From: Tomocerus qinae
Lineage: Eukaryota; Arthropoda; Collembola; Entomobryomorpha; Tomoceridae
Length of the DNA: 64,000 nucleotides
Direction of reading: 5' to 3'
NCBI GenBank assembly: GCA_020055645.1
Contig: CM034546.1
Coordinates: 91,822,001-91,886,000 of the forward strand
Shown here: positions 28,291-41,049 of the stretch, in pieces
Layout: each line of letters opens with the position of its first letter
Numbering within the stretch: position 1 is the first letter of the stretch
Made by a program: the position numbers and the translations under genes
Notes under the pieces: generated by a model
The model's input: only the letters and a program-made list of their open reading frames with translations
Told to the model about the DNA's origin: nothing
Databases searched by the model: none

Positions 28291-31200
28291 GTTGATACCC
28301 ATTTTCTGTAGAGAATGAGTGACAAAAAATGGCCCAAAACATTGATTACGATAGTAAATATTATGATTTGAGTCGTATGTGCCATGTTCTGTGGTAAAGT
28401 GCCTTTACCTTGCCTTCTAAGCATGTACCATCTGTATTCAATTTACAAAGGTGCATACATATGTCGTATGATCATTGTCTTTATTGTGTGTGTAACTTGT
28501 CTAAGCTTGTATATATCTGTTTTGAACGTTTTTTTCTCTTACTGCCGTATTTACTACGAGCCTAAGTAAAATGCAATAGTACGCTGTTGTAAAATACTTT
28601 GGTGTATAAGGTAAATGAAATATATATTGGTTGCTTACACCTACATAATGTGTATGTACATGTGAATTCTGTTTGCATTAGCACTGTGATATTATGTGCT
28701 GCATTGTAGTACTGCATTATGTCTACTGTATGCTATACGAAGGAGGTAAAAGGGAAGTTAGTTTGATTGTGTCTGGCAGCTTTGGCCGGGTCGGCTTCAT
28801 TTGTTTCTACTCAACGTTTATTCCGTGTATTTATGTGTAGTTAAGAACTGAGCGGTAGACAAGAGTATAGAGTCAGAACCAAGAGCAAACTCTGACTTGA
28901 CTTAAGTTGCACTGAGGAAACCCTCTTCTTATACATGGCTTATTAGCTCTATGATTGGGATAGCTAAAGCTCACCTATTCAGCGTGTCTCGCTCGTCTGG
29001 CATTGTGCTGTAAATACATAGGTGCACTTTAATACGCTTAAGCTTAGTCTGTTACACTGCATTACATTACACACACATGTAAGTTTAAATACGTAAATAA
29101 GTATGGACAAGAATTACAAACGAGTGAGTGAGCTACCCCGTCGGTCCTCTCTAAACAGATAGGGAGACAGGCAGCACAATGTTATGCATTCTATACCCTA
29201 ATACCTATGTGTGTGTAAGTAGCAAAGCAGCAGAGGATTTCATTCACAATCAGACAGATACACAATAGTCAGCAGCATATCGACGAAAAGCTTGGGTCGC
29301 AATACAAGTATCGTAGTAGTACAAATCCAGTACCTACTTTGTGTTGGTATTCGAATGTACTTCTTGCTCTCAGTTGGTACACATTGCATTGTGTAAGTGA
29401 ACGTGAACTGAACGAGTCTGATTGAGTCTCGGTCTCCTCTTGTCATTCTTGTGGCTTCCTAAAATGTTTACCTCCTATTAGTTCATCGTTTTTATGCAGT
29501 TTCCAATTTTCGGCGAAAGATATTCACTTTTAATGTGTAGAAGGGAGAGAAATAACGAGTGAGTGTCTCACTAAGGCTATACAATAATATTATTGCTCCA
29601 CAAAAACTGAGAAAATTGATAGGTGAATATGATACAAGGCTTAGCACATGCAGCACGTTTCACACCATTTGTTTCTTGTGAATAAGGAAATTTAAACTGG
29701 GAAAACTGTTTTTCAGTGGATTTTCCCGCGTTTTTACCAAAAGTTTTGCTTCTGACAATAAATTCCGCAGTTATAAGTTCTAACTCCAACTACAGTGTCC
29801 TTCGAAAAGTGAAAAGAGACAGTTGTCACTGCCGAAAATTCTACTTTGGATAACAGATTTTATTAATTACCTTTGCTTCGCTACTGAAAGCCGGAAAACC
29901 ATTATTATTCACAGTCGCTGATCGTACAGTTGAAAAAAGAGTTAAAGGGGGACATTTGCACACAGAGAAAATCAGCTTGGATTGAATATTATAGTAATTT
30001 CCGTCATGATCTTGGTAAGCAACTACTTTTACTTATTCGCATTAGTTTTTAATTGGGGTTGTTTACGTTTTATGACATTTTAACCCGTTTAAGTATACAT
30101 TTGCAATATGTATTTAGCAATATTTTTCTATTGCTTGTTGAAAAACTTTAGAAATAGATAGATGAAGCAGTTACCTTAAGTACCATCATGTAAACCGAGT
30201 AAACCCAAATCTCTTTTATTACATGTGAGTGGGTAAAGTCACTCCAATATAAAGATATAAGTGTTGTAACTGGTAATTTTATACGATATGGATACTATCT
30301 TCACACAATAATACATTTCTTTGCTGTTCTTCTACTAACTGCGCGTGGAAGGACTAGATTGCCATTAAGCAACACATAATAGCTGTTCGATTTCGATATT
30401 TTAATCATTTAGCCATATGTTGTTATAAGCACATTTTACATCGTTAGATAGACAACAGAAAATTGATGAAGAGTACAGTCACTTTTTGACAATCATTAAA
30501 CTACATTACTGTAATCGTAAGATTGAGAAAATAGGCAGATAGTATAAGAAATGGCTAAGAAAGAGATCTACACTCACAAACGGTTAGCATACATAGTGAA
30601 ACTTGTGTTACAGTTAAATACGACCTGCATGTCATTAGCTTGTTAATGCCACATTTGGTCGCATCATAATAACTATGATAGGTAGGTACATTATTTGATC
30701 TAAAACACAGTTTGCTACACGACTATTTACTTACAGCACAGTAAACTACACGGTACGATAGTTGATTAATGGATTGTAGTGCTTTGTAGCATTGTATTTA
30801 TGAAACCATAAAGAATATTTGCAAACACGCATCATAACTAAACGCTAAACCGGAATATTAAAGAACCTGCTATTGAAAATTTAGTGTAAATACATAGTTT
30901 CATATAAGTTAACTCTGCTATTTGCGTTATTTACTAAACAAGTAGGTTGATAGTAAGAGTACATGACATAAGTGGGGTGAAGGTGTCTATTGTTCCGACC
31001 TGTCAAACTCAAACTTGAGTTATTTTCATGTCCATGGTGAAAATACCCAAAGGAGAGTCGAGTCGACATTGAGTTTGATTGGACTGAAAGTTTGAAAACT
31101 AATTTCAAGTTTATGAAAACGCATTGCAGCTATACATCCATCTTATGCATTGACACACGTACATATAGCTCTTATAACTCAGAGTTATTATATAGGAAGA

Positions 31201-34200
31201 AACTGGAACCGTGCATGCATACTCTTTCAGAAACAGCGTTTCTGCTGAAATCAAGGTTAACATTTCGTTCAATAGTGAAATGGGCAGCTCTATATACATT
31301 GTCCGCGTCCGAATATTTTCATATACGACTACCTAATTATGTTCGCATTACCGGCCTGTTTGTGTCTAAAAGCCCAGAAGGTAATGTACCATCTGAATAA
31401 CTCAGTTGACATACTGACACTGACACAAATGTGCACTGGCATTCGATTTGATAACATTACTTGTACCGTACCTTGTGCATATTTTACTGGACGGACTGGA
31501 ATTGACGTGCCTATTACTTTAAGACTAGTTTTGGCGATATGATGATGAAAGAATATCCCAATTTCATTAATGTGAAATATATTTTGCAAAGCAGGATACA
31601 CTAACTCAGTATAAATGTATTCTACTGCCTTACCTACATAATTCATCACGTACAAAATAGAATTTGTGTTATATATGTCATCGCCTACTGATTGTGTCGG
31701 CTGCCTGTGTGTGGCATGTTTATGCACTTAAATGCGCAAGAGCCCATATTATTTTCATGATATTATTCGTTTCTTCGATGAAATAGAATTTATAGCCAAT
31801 TATCTAGAAGATTATGCTCGTATGTCTGATTGTCTGTTGACTCGCACCAATTACGTGAGGTGAGAGAGAAATATATATATCTTTTCACTACTATTTATTT
31901 CGATTAATTTTTTAGCAAGTGATTGTCATTTGTTCTAGATTTCAACTTGACTGTTCGTTAGTTCTGTCTAAAAACACCCTAATTGTGAGTGATAGTGATT
32001 TCCGCGTTTAAAATTGAATATAGGAATTTGGGTTGAGGTTAAATGAATATTTAATGATAATTAGAATTCAGAGTTTCGAAAATGTGCTATAAACGCTCCG
32101 ATACTTCTTAATTCATGACTGCCTCGTGTTTTCTTGCCAGTTCTTTGTTTTCACAATTAACTTAGTAACATTACCAAAAGCAGCCTTATATCCTAATACC
32201 TATTATGTGCACATACTTCTGCAGCTGGCAGCTTGAGTTTGCGTGTCCTTTACAATACTTAAAAGTTAAAACAAGAATTCATTTTGTGTTCAGCAATCGT
32301 ATGCCGGATAGTGAATGTCTAACAGTCCAGTTTAGACGCGAGTAATGCATTTAATTGTCCTTGAAAATCTGAAAAACAGCTTAGCTAGAAATTGATGGAT
32401 GACTCGACTTGTTAAAGGGGCCTTAAAGACTTGAAGTCATCAAGAGAAGCCAGTAGAAAATTCTCCCGTCTCTTGCCTACGGCAGAGTCCAGATTTTTCA
32501 CATCCTTACCTTCCCACCATCAAGGAATGTTGTGAAGACAAGTCTGTCAGATGCAACAGTCCATTCCAGTCAAGATTTGAGCTGCTTGCATGTCTGCAAG
32601 GGCTTCAACGTTTTTAAGTCTCAGTCACTCGGTTACCTAGTTCGACTACATTCACTCTAGTTGAACACTTGTGTTTGAAAAAAGAAAATAGTAAGTAGCA
32701 ATTAATATTTAGGGTTTCTTTTCTCTAGAAGGTCTACATAGTAGTTCTATCATAAGTAAATGCAAACAGTAGCCCATTTGGCCTAAGCTGACAGCAGGAA
32801 TACCTATAATATAAGTACGTTTATTTACTACTAAGTTGCGCTTGATATACTGTAATAACTAGTAATCAGCTCTTGCATGGGGCTCTTTGCTAAGAGGAAT
32901 TAAATCATGCTGCATCCCTTTTGCTAATTCTGAGCTCTAAACTTTAGCCATTTCTGTCATACAAGTCATAACCTTAATGGTCAAACCATAACTCATCTCA
33001 AATCTGCCTGGTTCATAATTTAACTGATGTAATGCATCGCCTCATCTAAAGTACATTGAATGTTAATTTATAGACAAATGCCAGCAAAGTTTCTTTTGCT
33101 TTCGTGTGTTTTTTGATAAGATAAGCAGTACGCAATATGAAATGCATGTGCATGCAGACTTCCAGACTGCAGACGTAATTTGTTTCGCTCTTTTTTAGCT
33201 CGCAGACAAAATAGTCCACGTGCATACGTTTTAAATGGGCAAAAGAATGAGAAAATAATGTATCACCAAAATAACGTTCTACTATGGTATATCTATAGGT
33301 CTTTCTGGACTCAGATTATTACTTCAGTTACATCCATGAAATTCGTGTTTGTCATGATGCAGACGTTTATTTTCTAACACAAACAGCTCCGTGCTATTGA
33401 GCTACACCATATCTACAAGTTTATTCCATTAGCTTTGCGATATTCTTATCTGAGACCAGATATTAGCTAACTTAAAAAATTCGGCAGTAATTTTTGTACT
33501 GGTATGTGACATGCTCTTGATTATCAACCAGTATGCTGTATACTTAATAGTTTGAATAGTATTCAGTAGCAGAGCCATTGAATTTTGGCGTCAAATAGAG
33601 TAAATCATTCTATTAAACATTTCCGTAATAAAACGTACATTACTGTAAGTGAAATATTTTTTACAATGAAGAAACCTTACTCATTCTAATGAAAACATTT
33701 GAAACTGGTCTTATAGTTCTTACTGTGAGTCACTACTGGAATTGACTTCTTGCAGACTGGAAGTGGGCGCAACAAGAATTTAAAATTGTCAAATTACGTT
33801 TAGCTTTATGACTTTATCGTTTGGGTCTAGGATCGTGCCATGATGATTCACCATGGGAGATTTCTTCCTCAGCGGTAGAACAGCATTGAAAAGCTAACAA
33901 CTCTGAGACAGAGTAGGAACTAATCGCCCAAAGGAATGTCATCATAAAGTAAAACACACGACAAGAATGTAAATGTCATTTTATAACAGTCGTCTACTTG
34001 GGTAGTTACAGATTCATCCTTATCTTTGAGTATCTGCTACACATGCTTAAGTGTACTCGTATGTACGTGCACATCGTTTCCTCTATAATCCTCACGAACA
34101 TGACACCTAATAGGAAAAGGATAAGGAGATTTTGGTCATAACCACAAAGTTGTATATCATACTAACTGTCAAAATATTCTAGGATGAATTGAGTAAGAAT

Positions 34201-37200
34201 TTATGAATCTGGAGATGCAAAACTGTGGGATTGAGCGAACACAGAAAAAAAGCATGATGTAGTTTCTAGGAAAAGAAGAGAAGCTTCATAAAGAATATTC
34301 TGGTTAACTCTCTTTAATGGAAAGTTGGCATTTCTTCAGAGTTTACCCTGGAGCTTATTAGAAAACAGATTGAAAGATGCGTTTTTCTGCCACATGCGTA
34401 TGAATGATAAGGCATTTTACATTCTGGACAAAAAACAAAGTAATGTTCACAGACATCCGTAAAAGTAAAAGATGTATCCGTTCAAGTAGATTGTTCGATA
34501 AAGTATTTCTTTTAAAATTCATGGCTTTTGGCTTTGTTCGTACCGTGAAATGGCAAGTCTTGTTTACATGTTTAGGCATAAATATCTTGGTAGCTGAACT
34601 TCAATTTGTAAGTAGTAGATGCATCGCACCGAACCTGATAATAAAACTGGTACCGCAGTGCATTTCGTCTTTCGTTAAATCAGAGCAAAAAATACGACCT
34701 TTGTGTTGAGGATTTTATTCGTAAAATCTTTCAAGTTACTCTACAAGATTAGAAATGTTATGGTTCATTGTTGACGCAGAAATGCGTACACACGGTCTAT
34801 CTGGGATGTATACCCCCATCAGATCTAATCACTCACACACAGACTCACACATTCACAAACACCAAAGCAAAACAGAAGGAAAGAAATGGCCTTAAGAGGA
34901 ACGGTAAGCACAGTTTTTCGTGTGACTTGAATGTGATTTGGGCAGGGATAGTGTTTTGTTACATGTTCCTCTGAAAGAATAGATTAGCTCATCAAGTCAA
35001 TAAATCCTCACTGTTTGAAGTCTGATGTGATGTTTCACGGTTCCAGTTTCATTTCCCCCTCTTCTTTCCCTCCTAAAATTTTTCTGTTCAATTTACTGTT
35101 CATTTTGCCTGCGAAAAAGGAATTTCTTTCGTTCTGAACAGATTTATAAGGCTGTACATACACACGCGTCCTTTGCAATCTTTACGTTCTGCTTTACTAC
35201 CTACACAATGCATGTGGCGATTGGATATATGATTCTTGTACTTTTTCAAAGGAGAGCAAACCGTCCATGAGACGCAAAACAGTAAAGAGTTGAGATATAG
35301 GGTAACAGAGTGACTTATGGTCCCATATGTATTTTTAGGGACTTTAAAAGCTCGAGCACTAAATTAATGACAGATGCCGAAGGGAGAGGCACTTTTGCTA
35401 TCACGTCCGCTTAGCAGAGCCATGTTAGGATAAAAAAGAGCATAAATAAGTGCTATATGTACATACTACATATTTTTACTTGGTCTTCAAGAACACATCT
35501 AGATCTAAATGCTTTCGTAGATAGGTGTAATGTAATTTAGGTAGTGTTGTTAGTATTTCTGCCGGAGATGAATTGACATTACATATTGCTCATTGCCACA
35601 GTCTTCATGTGCCAACTCGTTCCGAATTTATTAACACTTTAGAGCTTCGTTCGAGTTCGAGACAGAATAATTTACATCTGAATATTTAGTATTTACTTTC
35701 AGTTCACTGACTTGACTTACTTGACTTGGCATCAATAGTAAAGTCTATAGTAGCATAACGTTCACTTTTAACTCATCTTTCATTCAGAACAGAACTATTG
35801 GAGTACAGGAGAGGAAGAGTAAGTTAAACTCATGTCGGTTGTAAATTCTAATGGAAATGAATAGATAAATGGAAGAGGTAAATAATAAATAGCAACGTTG
35901 ATTAGATGTGAAATGGGCAACACGAGGAAGGAAGCCCCACAAACGCGGATCTCACGGTCCTTGTATATCTGGCTTCAAAAGCGACTCTTAATAGAAAACT
36001 CAACCTACTCATTCACAGCAAAGTCAATTATGTTTATACTAATTACTCCATTGCTACACAATGCACAGTAGGCTAAAGTAAAGCAAGGGCTTGTCTTCTC
36101 TTCTATTTCATTTTTATGTGTTCTATGTGTGTACGCTTCAAAAGTGCGTTTATGTGCGAGTTACTATGTACGCTACAATTGTCTTCGTCTGTTCTGATTG
36201 TTGTGATGGGTTTTATAGTGATGTGAGTGAATATATGTGTGTATTAAACATGATTAAAATTTTATGGCAATAATGTATGTACTATAATTCAAAACCAACC
36301 TAATCCAGTCGAGCCAACTCTCAGACCAGTCAGACAATGCATCATTGTACCATTATTCTTTTCGCTTTGGCTTGGTATGCTACATTTAATCATTTCATTT
36401 TTATTATACATGTAATGAAGGCCAATCAGTCATCTTATACTTGTCGAGAAAGAAGCTAAGTGTATAGAACCAAGAAGAATATAATATAGTCTATTGCCAT
36501 TCTCAAAGTACAATAATAATTACTTGATCAAAGTAAGGAGGATAAAGAGATAGTAAAGTTGTGGAAGTGTGTAGATCCGTGCGGTGCTTGCATTGATATT
36601 CACTCGGTGTGTTAAAGGTGATCTTGATATTCATTCATGAAATTACCTACCTGTTCAATTTAACTATCTCGTTTCATGCAAGTCATACATTATTTTAGAC
36701 ATATTTCAATTCAGTTACATCACACTGTAATAACATCATCCCACATCCAAATGATTCATCCCACTCATTCATCAATTAAATTTTTTCACACATATCGTAA
36801 AAGGGCCGCTATTACTATTTGACACTACATTAAAAACTAATATAATATGAGACTACTGTGCAATAACACATAGCACATGCATAAATATTGCAATCTAACT
36901 GATCACTTTAATATCTAGGAATTGGAATAGAAATTCATTCACATATGGCTTATGGTTGACTACATCGAATACTATTACTACTTTTATTAAACACGGAAAA
37001 CAATCAATAGTGCGATTAACAAGTGCTTCATTGATCTGTGAATGTAATATTTAAAATAACTGTTTTAGTTTAAACCATTGCAAAAGCTGTTTTGTTGTAG
37101 TAAAAAACTGATTGTCTATAATATGCATGCATCATATCCTGGTGACAACTTATACACATTAATTCGAATTAAACTGATTTAATCAATAGCGCAAGTTCAA

Positions 37201-37982
37201 GTGAAATAATATGATAGAATGGTGATGACCACCGTCCCTTGCGTTAAGGATATTTATTTCTTTGGAACGCAAGAACAAATAACTTGATTTTCCTTAATGG
37301 TATAATAATAAAGATCTTTAGCAATGGTTTAATGTATTTTATTCAGAAAAACACAACTCGCGAAGTGTTAGTCGTCCTAATACATAGATAAATTATATTA
37401 TCAGTAATGCTTGGCCATGGTCTTTCTGTTTCGACCACAATTAGCAACATTATTGAGCTATATAAGGTAGCATGGTTTGAAGGTACTTGTTCAAGCAACC
37501 GTAGAACTTCCAAGTTACATCAGTTCAATAAACTGTTTGCATTAAGTACTGACGGGGAACAAATACAATTATCCACCACTATGGGCTCGTCCTATCCTCC
37601 CTTTGATCTTCGCGTGTGCATGATGGTAGTTCAATTTAAACCGCCTGATCTATGCCCGAGTTGACTGATTAAATCGAATATTTATGAGTATCTTACTGGA
37701 ACGAGCAGGAGCTTTAATAAGGAATAAGTTTGTGTTTAACTTTGTTAGACCTTGGTTTAAGTTTTTTAATAGGATTGTCAGGTTTGTTTTATAAACCTCT
37801 TTCAGTATAAGTCAGTAGGGGAGGGTATGGGGTCCCTCTACAAAAAAACACCCTTTTTCACCCACTCCGGATATTAGAAGGGGGCGGCCCAGCCGACCCC
37901 CTAAGCATGTATAAGCAGTAAGCCATATCATCCCTATGCATAGCATTGCTGGTCCCTATCCTCCTACTAACCCCACCAACCC
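28291..37982. other. About 9.7 kb with no gene detected
   Basis: AT-rich unique sequence without recognised coding, RNA or mobile features. ORFs up to 132 codons occur on both strands (for example 31329-31727 minus) but overlap antisense ORFs of equal length, have no domain signature and no usable splice context. Short CA-rich tracts occur near 34830. It could contain regulatory sequence or introns of a gene outside the window; nothing here decides that. Confidence 0.5.
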
Positions 37983-38290
37983 CCAAGGAAGTGCATCAAA
38001 TCTTAAGAAAATTCCAAGACATCTCAAGGTTATCTCAAGGAAATCTCAAGAAAGTTTAAGAAATCTTAAGAAAGTTGTAAGAAAGCTTAAGAAAGTTATA
38101 AGAAATCTTAAGAAATCTCAAGAAAATCTCAAGAAAGTTGTAAGAAATCTCAAGAAATCTCAAGAAAATTATAACAAATCTCAAGAAAATTATAAGAAAG
38201 TGTAAGAAAACTCAAGAAAATTATAAGAAATCTCAAGAAAGTGTAAGAAATCTTGAGAAAGTGTAAGATAGAGTCAAGAAAGTTAAAAAA
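37983..38290 (+). repeat. AAG-rich degenerate tandem repeat
   Basis: Imperfect short units of the type AAGAAATCTC, AAGAAAGTTGT and AAGAAAATTAT continue for about 300 bases, preceded by C-rich sequence. The Lys/Asn/Ser-rich ORF across it is a repeat translation. It lies about 0.9 kb left of the first recognised gene of the Polinton and may be inside or just outside that element. Confidence 0.85.
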
Positions 38291-39166
38291 TGATTAAAAT
38301 CCACCCTGCAATCCCTAAAATGGGAAGCAGAGCGACGTGAACTGAGATGTGTTCGCTTCAAAGCCTGATGGCCGACTGAGGTCTCTCCCCTTGATGCATG
38401 AGTATAAGTAATGCAAGTCCCTTACCATCTCCCCTCTAACTAAGCCCGGCCTCCTCTCCCCCATTGGCTGATACATTTCCTCCTATTCTCCCACTGTTCC
38501 TAGCATGAAAAGTTTCCCTAGCTGCTCCATGTAAAGTTTCCTACACTTTATACATGAGAAAGTATGCTAAGGATTCATGCAAAACACATATAGGGTTATA
38601 TTATATACAACTTACTTTATTTCACACACACATCAAATACATATAGATGGAACTTATATACTCCTAACCTTATTTAGGGGAAGGAAGAGCAGATGTACAA
38701 AAGGACGCCGATCGATAACGTCAGGGATGACGTAATGTGAGGTAGGAAAACGTTTGGGTTGGGGGAACAGGAATAAACTTGTAGGAGATAGTTTATATGA
38801 CTACTTATAATGGAATGGTTTCTTATAGCTACATAATATTTTGTAAATTACTTTAGTAAATTCTAGGAAACATGTCAAATTTCTATGTACAAATGTTAAA
38901 AGATGTAGTTAATTTTAGTCATAAAGTTATGAATTCTTGTAAAATAATTGAATAATGTTAAAATATTTAGTAATTATCTAGTAAATCGTAGAGAATAAGT
39001 TAAAACATCTTGTAAAAAAGTTGAAAAAAGTTAAAATATCTTGTACAAAAGTTGTAAAATCTTATATAAAAGTAGTAAAAATCATCGAAAAACACACTAA
39101 AACAGTGAAAAACATGGAAAACATGTAGATCATGACATGGTGTGTAATTTTTTGACTAGCTTATAT
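38291..39166. other. Left flank of the Polinton gene block
   Basis: No ORF. Contains C/T-rich sequence (38400-38500), TTGTAAAA-rich sequence (38870-39100) and a minus-strand AATAAA equivalent at 38616-38621. The left terminal inverted repeat should lie here or somewhat upstream, but no stretch matched the reverse complement of the sequence right of 55029 by eye. Confidence 0.4.
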
Positions 39167-39971
39167 TTAGTATGGGAAAGTAAGCTTACGGGCTGCCTTA
39201 GTGTATCCTCGGCTATGACGGACAACATAACGTTGTCTTGTAGGGGCCTGTGGAATGGATACTTCTATCGGCTGTGGAGGGGTGACAGCAGATGGCTGGT
39301 GGCTCAGAGGGGAGTTAGGAGGTGATGGTGATGGAGACGCATTTCCAGGCCAAGTGTATTCTTTCCATTCTTTGTCGTCTAACATCAAAGGGGGGCCGAC
39401 AAGGTCTTCTGGGATATGCTGCATACGACCGTTCCTATATAGAGAAAATACGATTATATAGTCTACTATTACTACATTTATACACATACATACATTATTA
39501 CATATTACTTTATATATCAATTTGATATAAACTTACCAATCTTCTCTCATATTGTTGAGGCAGTATCCACAGGCTAGATTCCCTCCTTCAAAAACGTAGT
39601 ACTTAACGTATTTGGCTTTCATGAACGGAACTTTATTTAGTAGACAATATTTTGAATTGCAGACCTTTCTGTATGCAGGCATCCACTGTTTCATGTCTGT
39701 TGGGTCAGGGGTTACAGTCTTCATGTAGTTCTCCATCTTCATCTTGTTGAAGTGGCAACGGTAACATCTAGGGAGGCCATCTTCTCCGGTGTAGACAATG
39801 CCTTCATGCGTGTTCTCGACGTGGTCATGTTGACACACGTAACAGAAAAAGCTGAAATATATAGAATATATATATATAGTCCTAAGTATATATGCAGTGT
39901 ATATAACTTACATGAATTTAACAAAGTATAATGTAAACTTACGTATTTTTATGGTAGAAGGTTATGTTCAT
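39167..39971 (-). CDS. Cys-rich, Pro-rich Polinton accessory protein (gene E, three exons)
   Basis: Coding exons on the minus strand are 39971-39943, 39851-39537 and 39434-39167, with GTAAGT or GT donors and AG acceptors, giving 203 codons with the frame maintained across both junctions. The N-terminal half has four paired-cysteine motifs (CYVC at residues 13-16, CYRC, CNSKYC, CGYC), suggesting zinc binding. The middle is Ser/Pro-rich (SPSPSPPNSP, TPPQP). The C-terminus is basic, ending ARKLTFPY, which contains an RxLxF-like string. No family is recognised. Its ATG overlaps the stop of the upstream gene D as ATGA if D is spliced as proposed, so it would be the last member of the leftward gene series. 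Function unknown. Confidence 0.6.
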
Positions 39972-40620
39972 GGTGCCGAGTAGCAGAAGTGCGTTTCACT
40001 AACAGTTGGGATGTTTCTGTTGTTTTTCAGATAAGTCTCTACTTTCCTAAAGTCAAAACAAGAATGAATACCTGAAAATATTTAGAGAGAGAGAGAACAA
40101 CTTACTCTGTAGCGTAAACTTTCACTAGAAAGTCGAAGTACCAGTCCTGTTCTTCGGGGGGTTGGGTGAGGAGGCGTTTTAATTCGCCAAGCTGCAACCA
40201 GTGTTCGTTTTGCTTGATGGATAGGTAGTCGTCGCAGTTATTCAATCCCGTGTCTTCACAGTAGTTGCACTTTTCATGGATGGGATAGGAATTCCTATGT
40301 ATGATTCCTCCGGGAATCCAATCAACGTCTTTTTGAACGGAGCAAACTAAATGAGTTGGCAGTGCTGTACGTAGTACAGCTGCCGTTATTTTAAATACAC
40401 AAAGCACTACCGGATCCCGGCTAAAAAAACTCCACTCATCGTCTATAATTTTTTTAATACAAGCTTCTCTTGCCTTTTGCCCTCTCTTGCGTTCATCTAG
40501 AAAGGTTGATTGACAACGACAGCTTGCATAAAACTTACGTTTGTTTGGAGCACTGTCTCTGAAAATATGCATCCTATAAACATGGTCCTTCACTATTTGA
40601 AACTCGGTGATGATAGTCAT
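39968..40620 (-). CDS. Unrecognised Polinton accessory protein (gene D)
   Basis: Uninterrupted reading from the ATG at 40620 gives 172 codons, ending in TAA within GAGTAAGT. That sequence is also a good splice donor, and joining 40620-40106 to 40046-39968 (acceptor TTTAG) gives 197 codons ending CCATGA, which overlaps the ATG of gene E. The protein has Cys pairs (SCRC near residue 34, KCNYC near 138) and no family I recognise. Its start overlaps the stop of gene C as TAATG. The spliced form is preferred for the context but is unproven; an alternative acceptor at about 40074 leads quickly to a stop. Confidence 0.5.
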
Positions 40621-41048
40621 TATATATATACTATCTTAACGGCCTTTATGTTTCCTCTGCATATAAAACACTTTTCAAATTTATAGCAACACTGATCACA
40701 GGTGGCAAGGTGGCTGCATGGAAGAAATTCAAATATTACTTCCCTCGACACACATATATGACATCCATTTCTAGGTTCTTCAACTTCACTGGTTTTGATT
40801 AAATAACTCTTAGCATATAAGCACTGCTTCCTATGCAAATCGTATCGCTTGTCTATGTACGAAAGATTAAAGAAAGGTAGGTCACAATAGAAGCATGTCA
40901 TATACAAATCCGCTGTTATAAAGAAGCCTTCTTTTGCATACTGTTTCCAGTTGCTAAGTTCATTAGGCAAAAGAGAAAAAGAGTTCTTACGAATTTCAAT
41001 GTCGTCGTAATTAGGGTGTTGTATCTTACAAACATTAATTGTAGACAT
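40620..41048 (-). CDS. BIR-RING protein, divergent (gene C)
   Basis: 142 codons. Residues 20-80 resemble a baculovirus IAP repeat: RKNSF, GFFITAD, CFYC (Cys52, Cys55), then 16 residues to His72 and Cys76. The His-Cys spacing of three instead of about six is abnormal, so zinc binding by the BIR may be altered. Residues 96-130 are a C3HC4 RING with Cys96, Cys99, Cys111, His113, Cys117, Cys120, Cys127 and Cys130, the usual C-terminal IAP RING that acts as a ubiquitin ligase. It is the downstream neighbour of a better conserved BIR-RING gene with one base between stop and start, and is probably a diverged duplicate. Predicted role, from the family only: modulation of host cell death. Confidence 0.75.
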   Translation of the reverse strand: MSTINVCKIQHPNYDDIEIRKNSFSLLPNELSNWKQYAKEGFFITADLYMTCFYCDLPFFNLSYIDKRYDLHRKQCLYAKSYLIKTSEVEEPRNGCHICVSREVIFEFLPCSHLATCDQCCYKFEKCFICRGNIKAVKIVYI

Positions 41049-41049
41049 C

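Noticed and set aside
38200..38290. Repetitive Lys/Asn/Ser-rich ORF as a low-complexity protein
   Set aside because: It is a translation of the degenerate AAG-rich repeat with no initiation context or unique flanking domain.
39255..39525. Plus-strand ORFs at 39.2-39.5 kb
   Set aside because: Antisense shadows of exon 3 of gene E.
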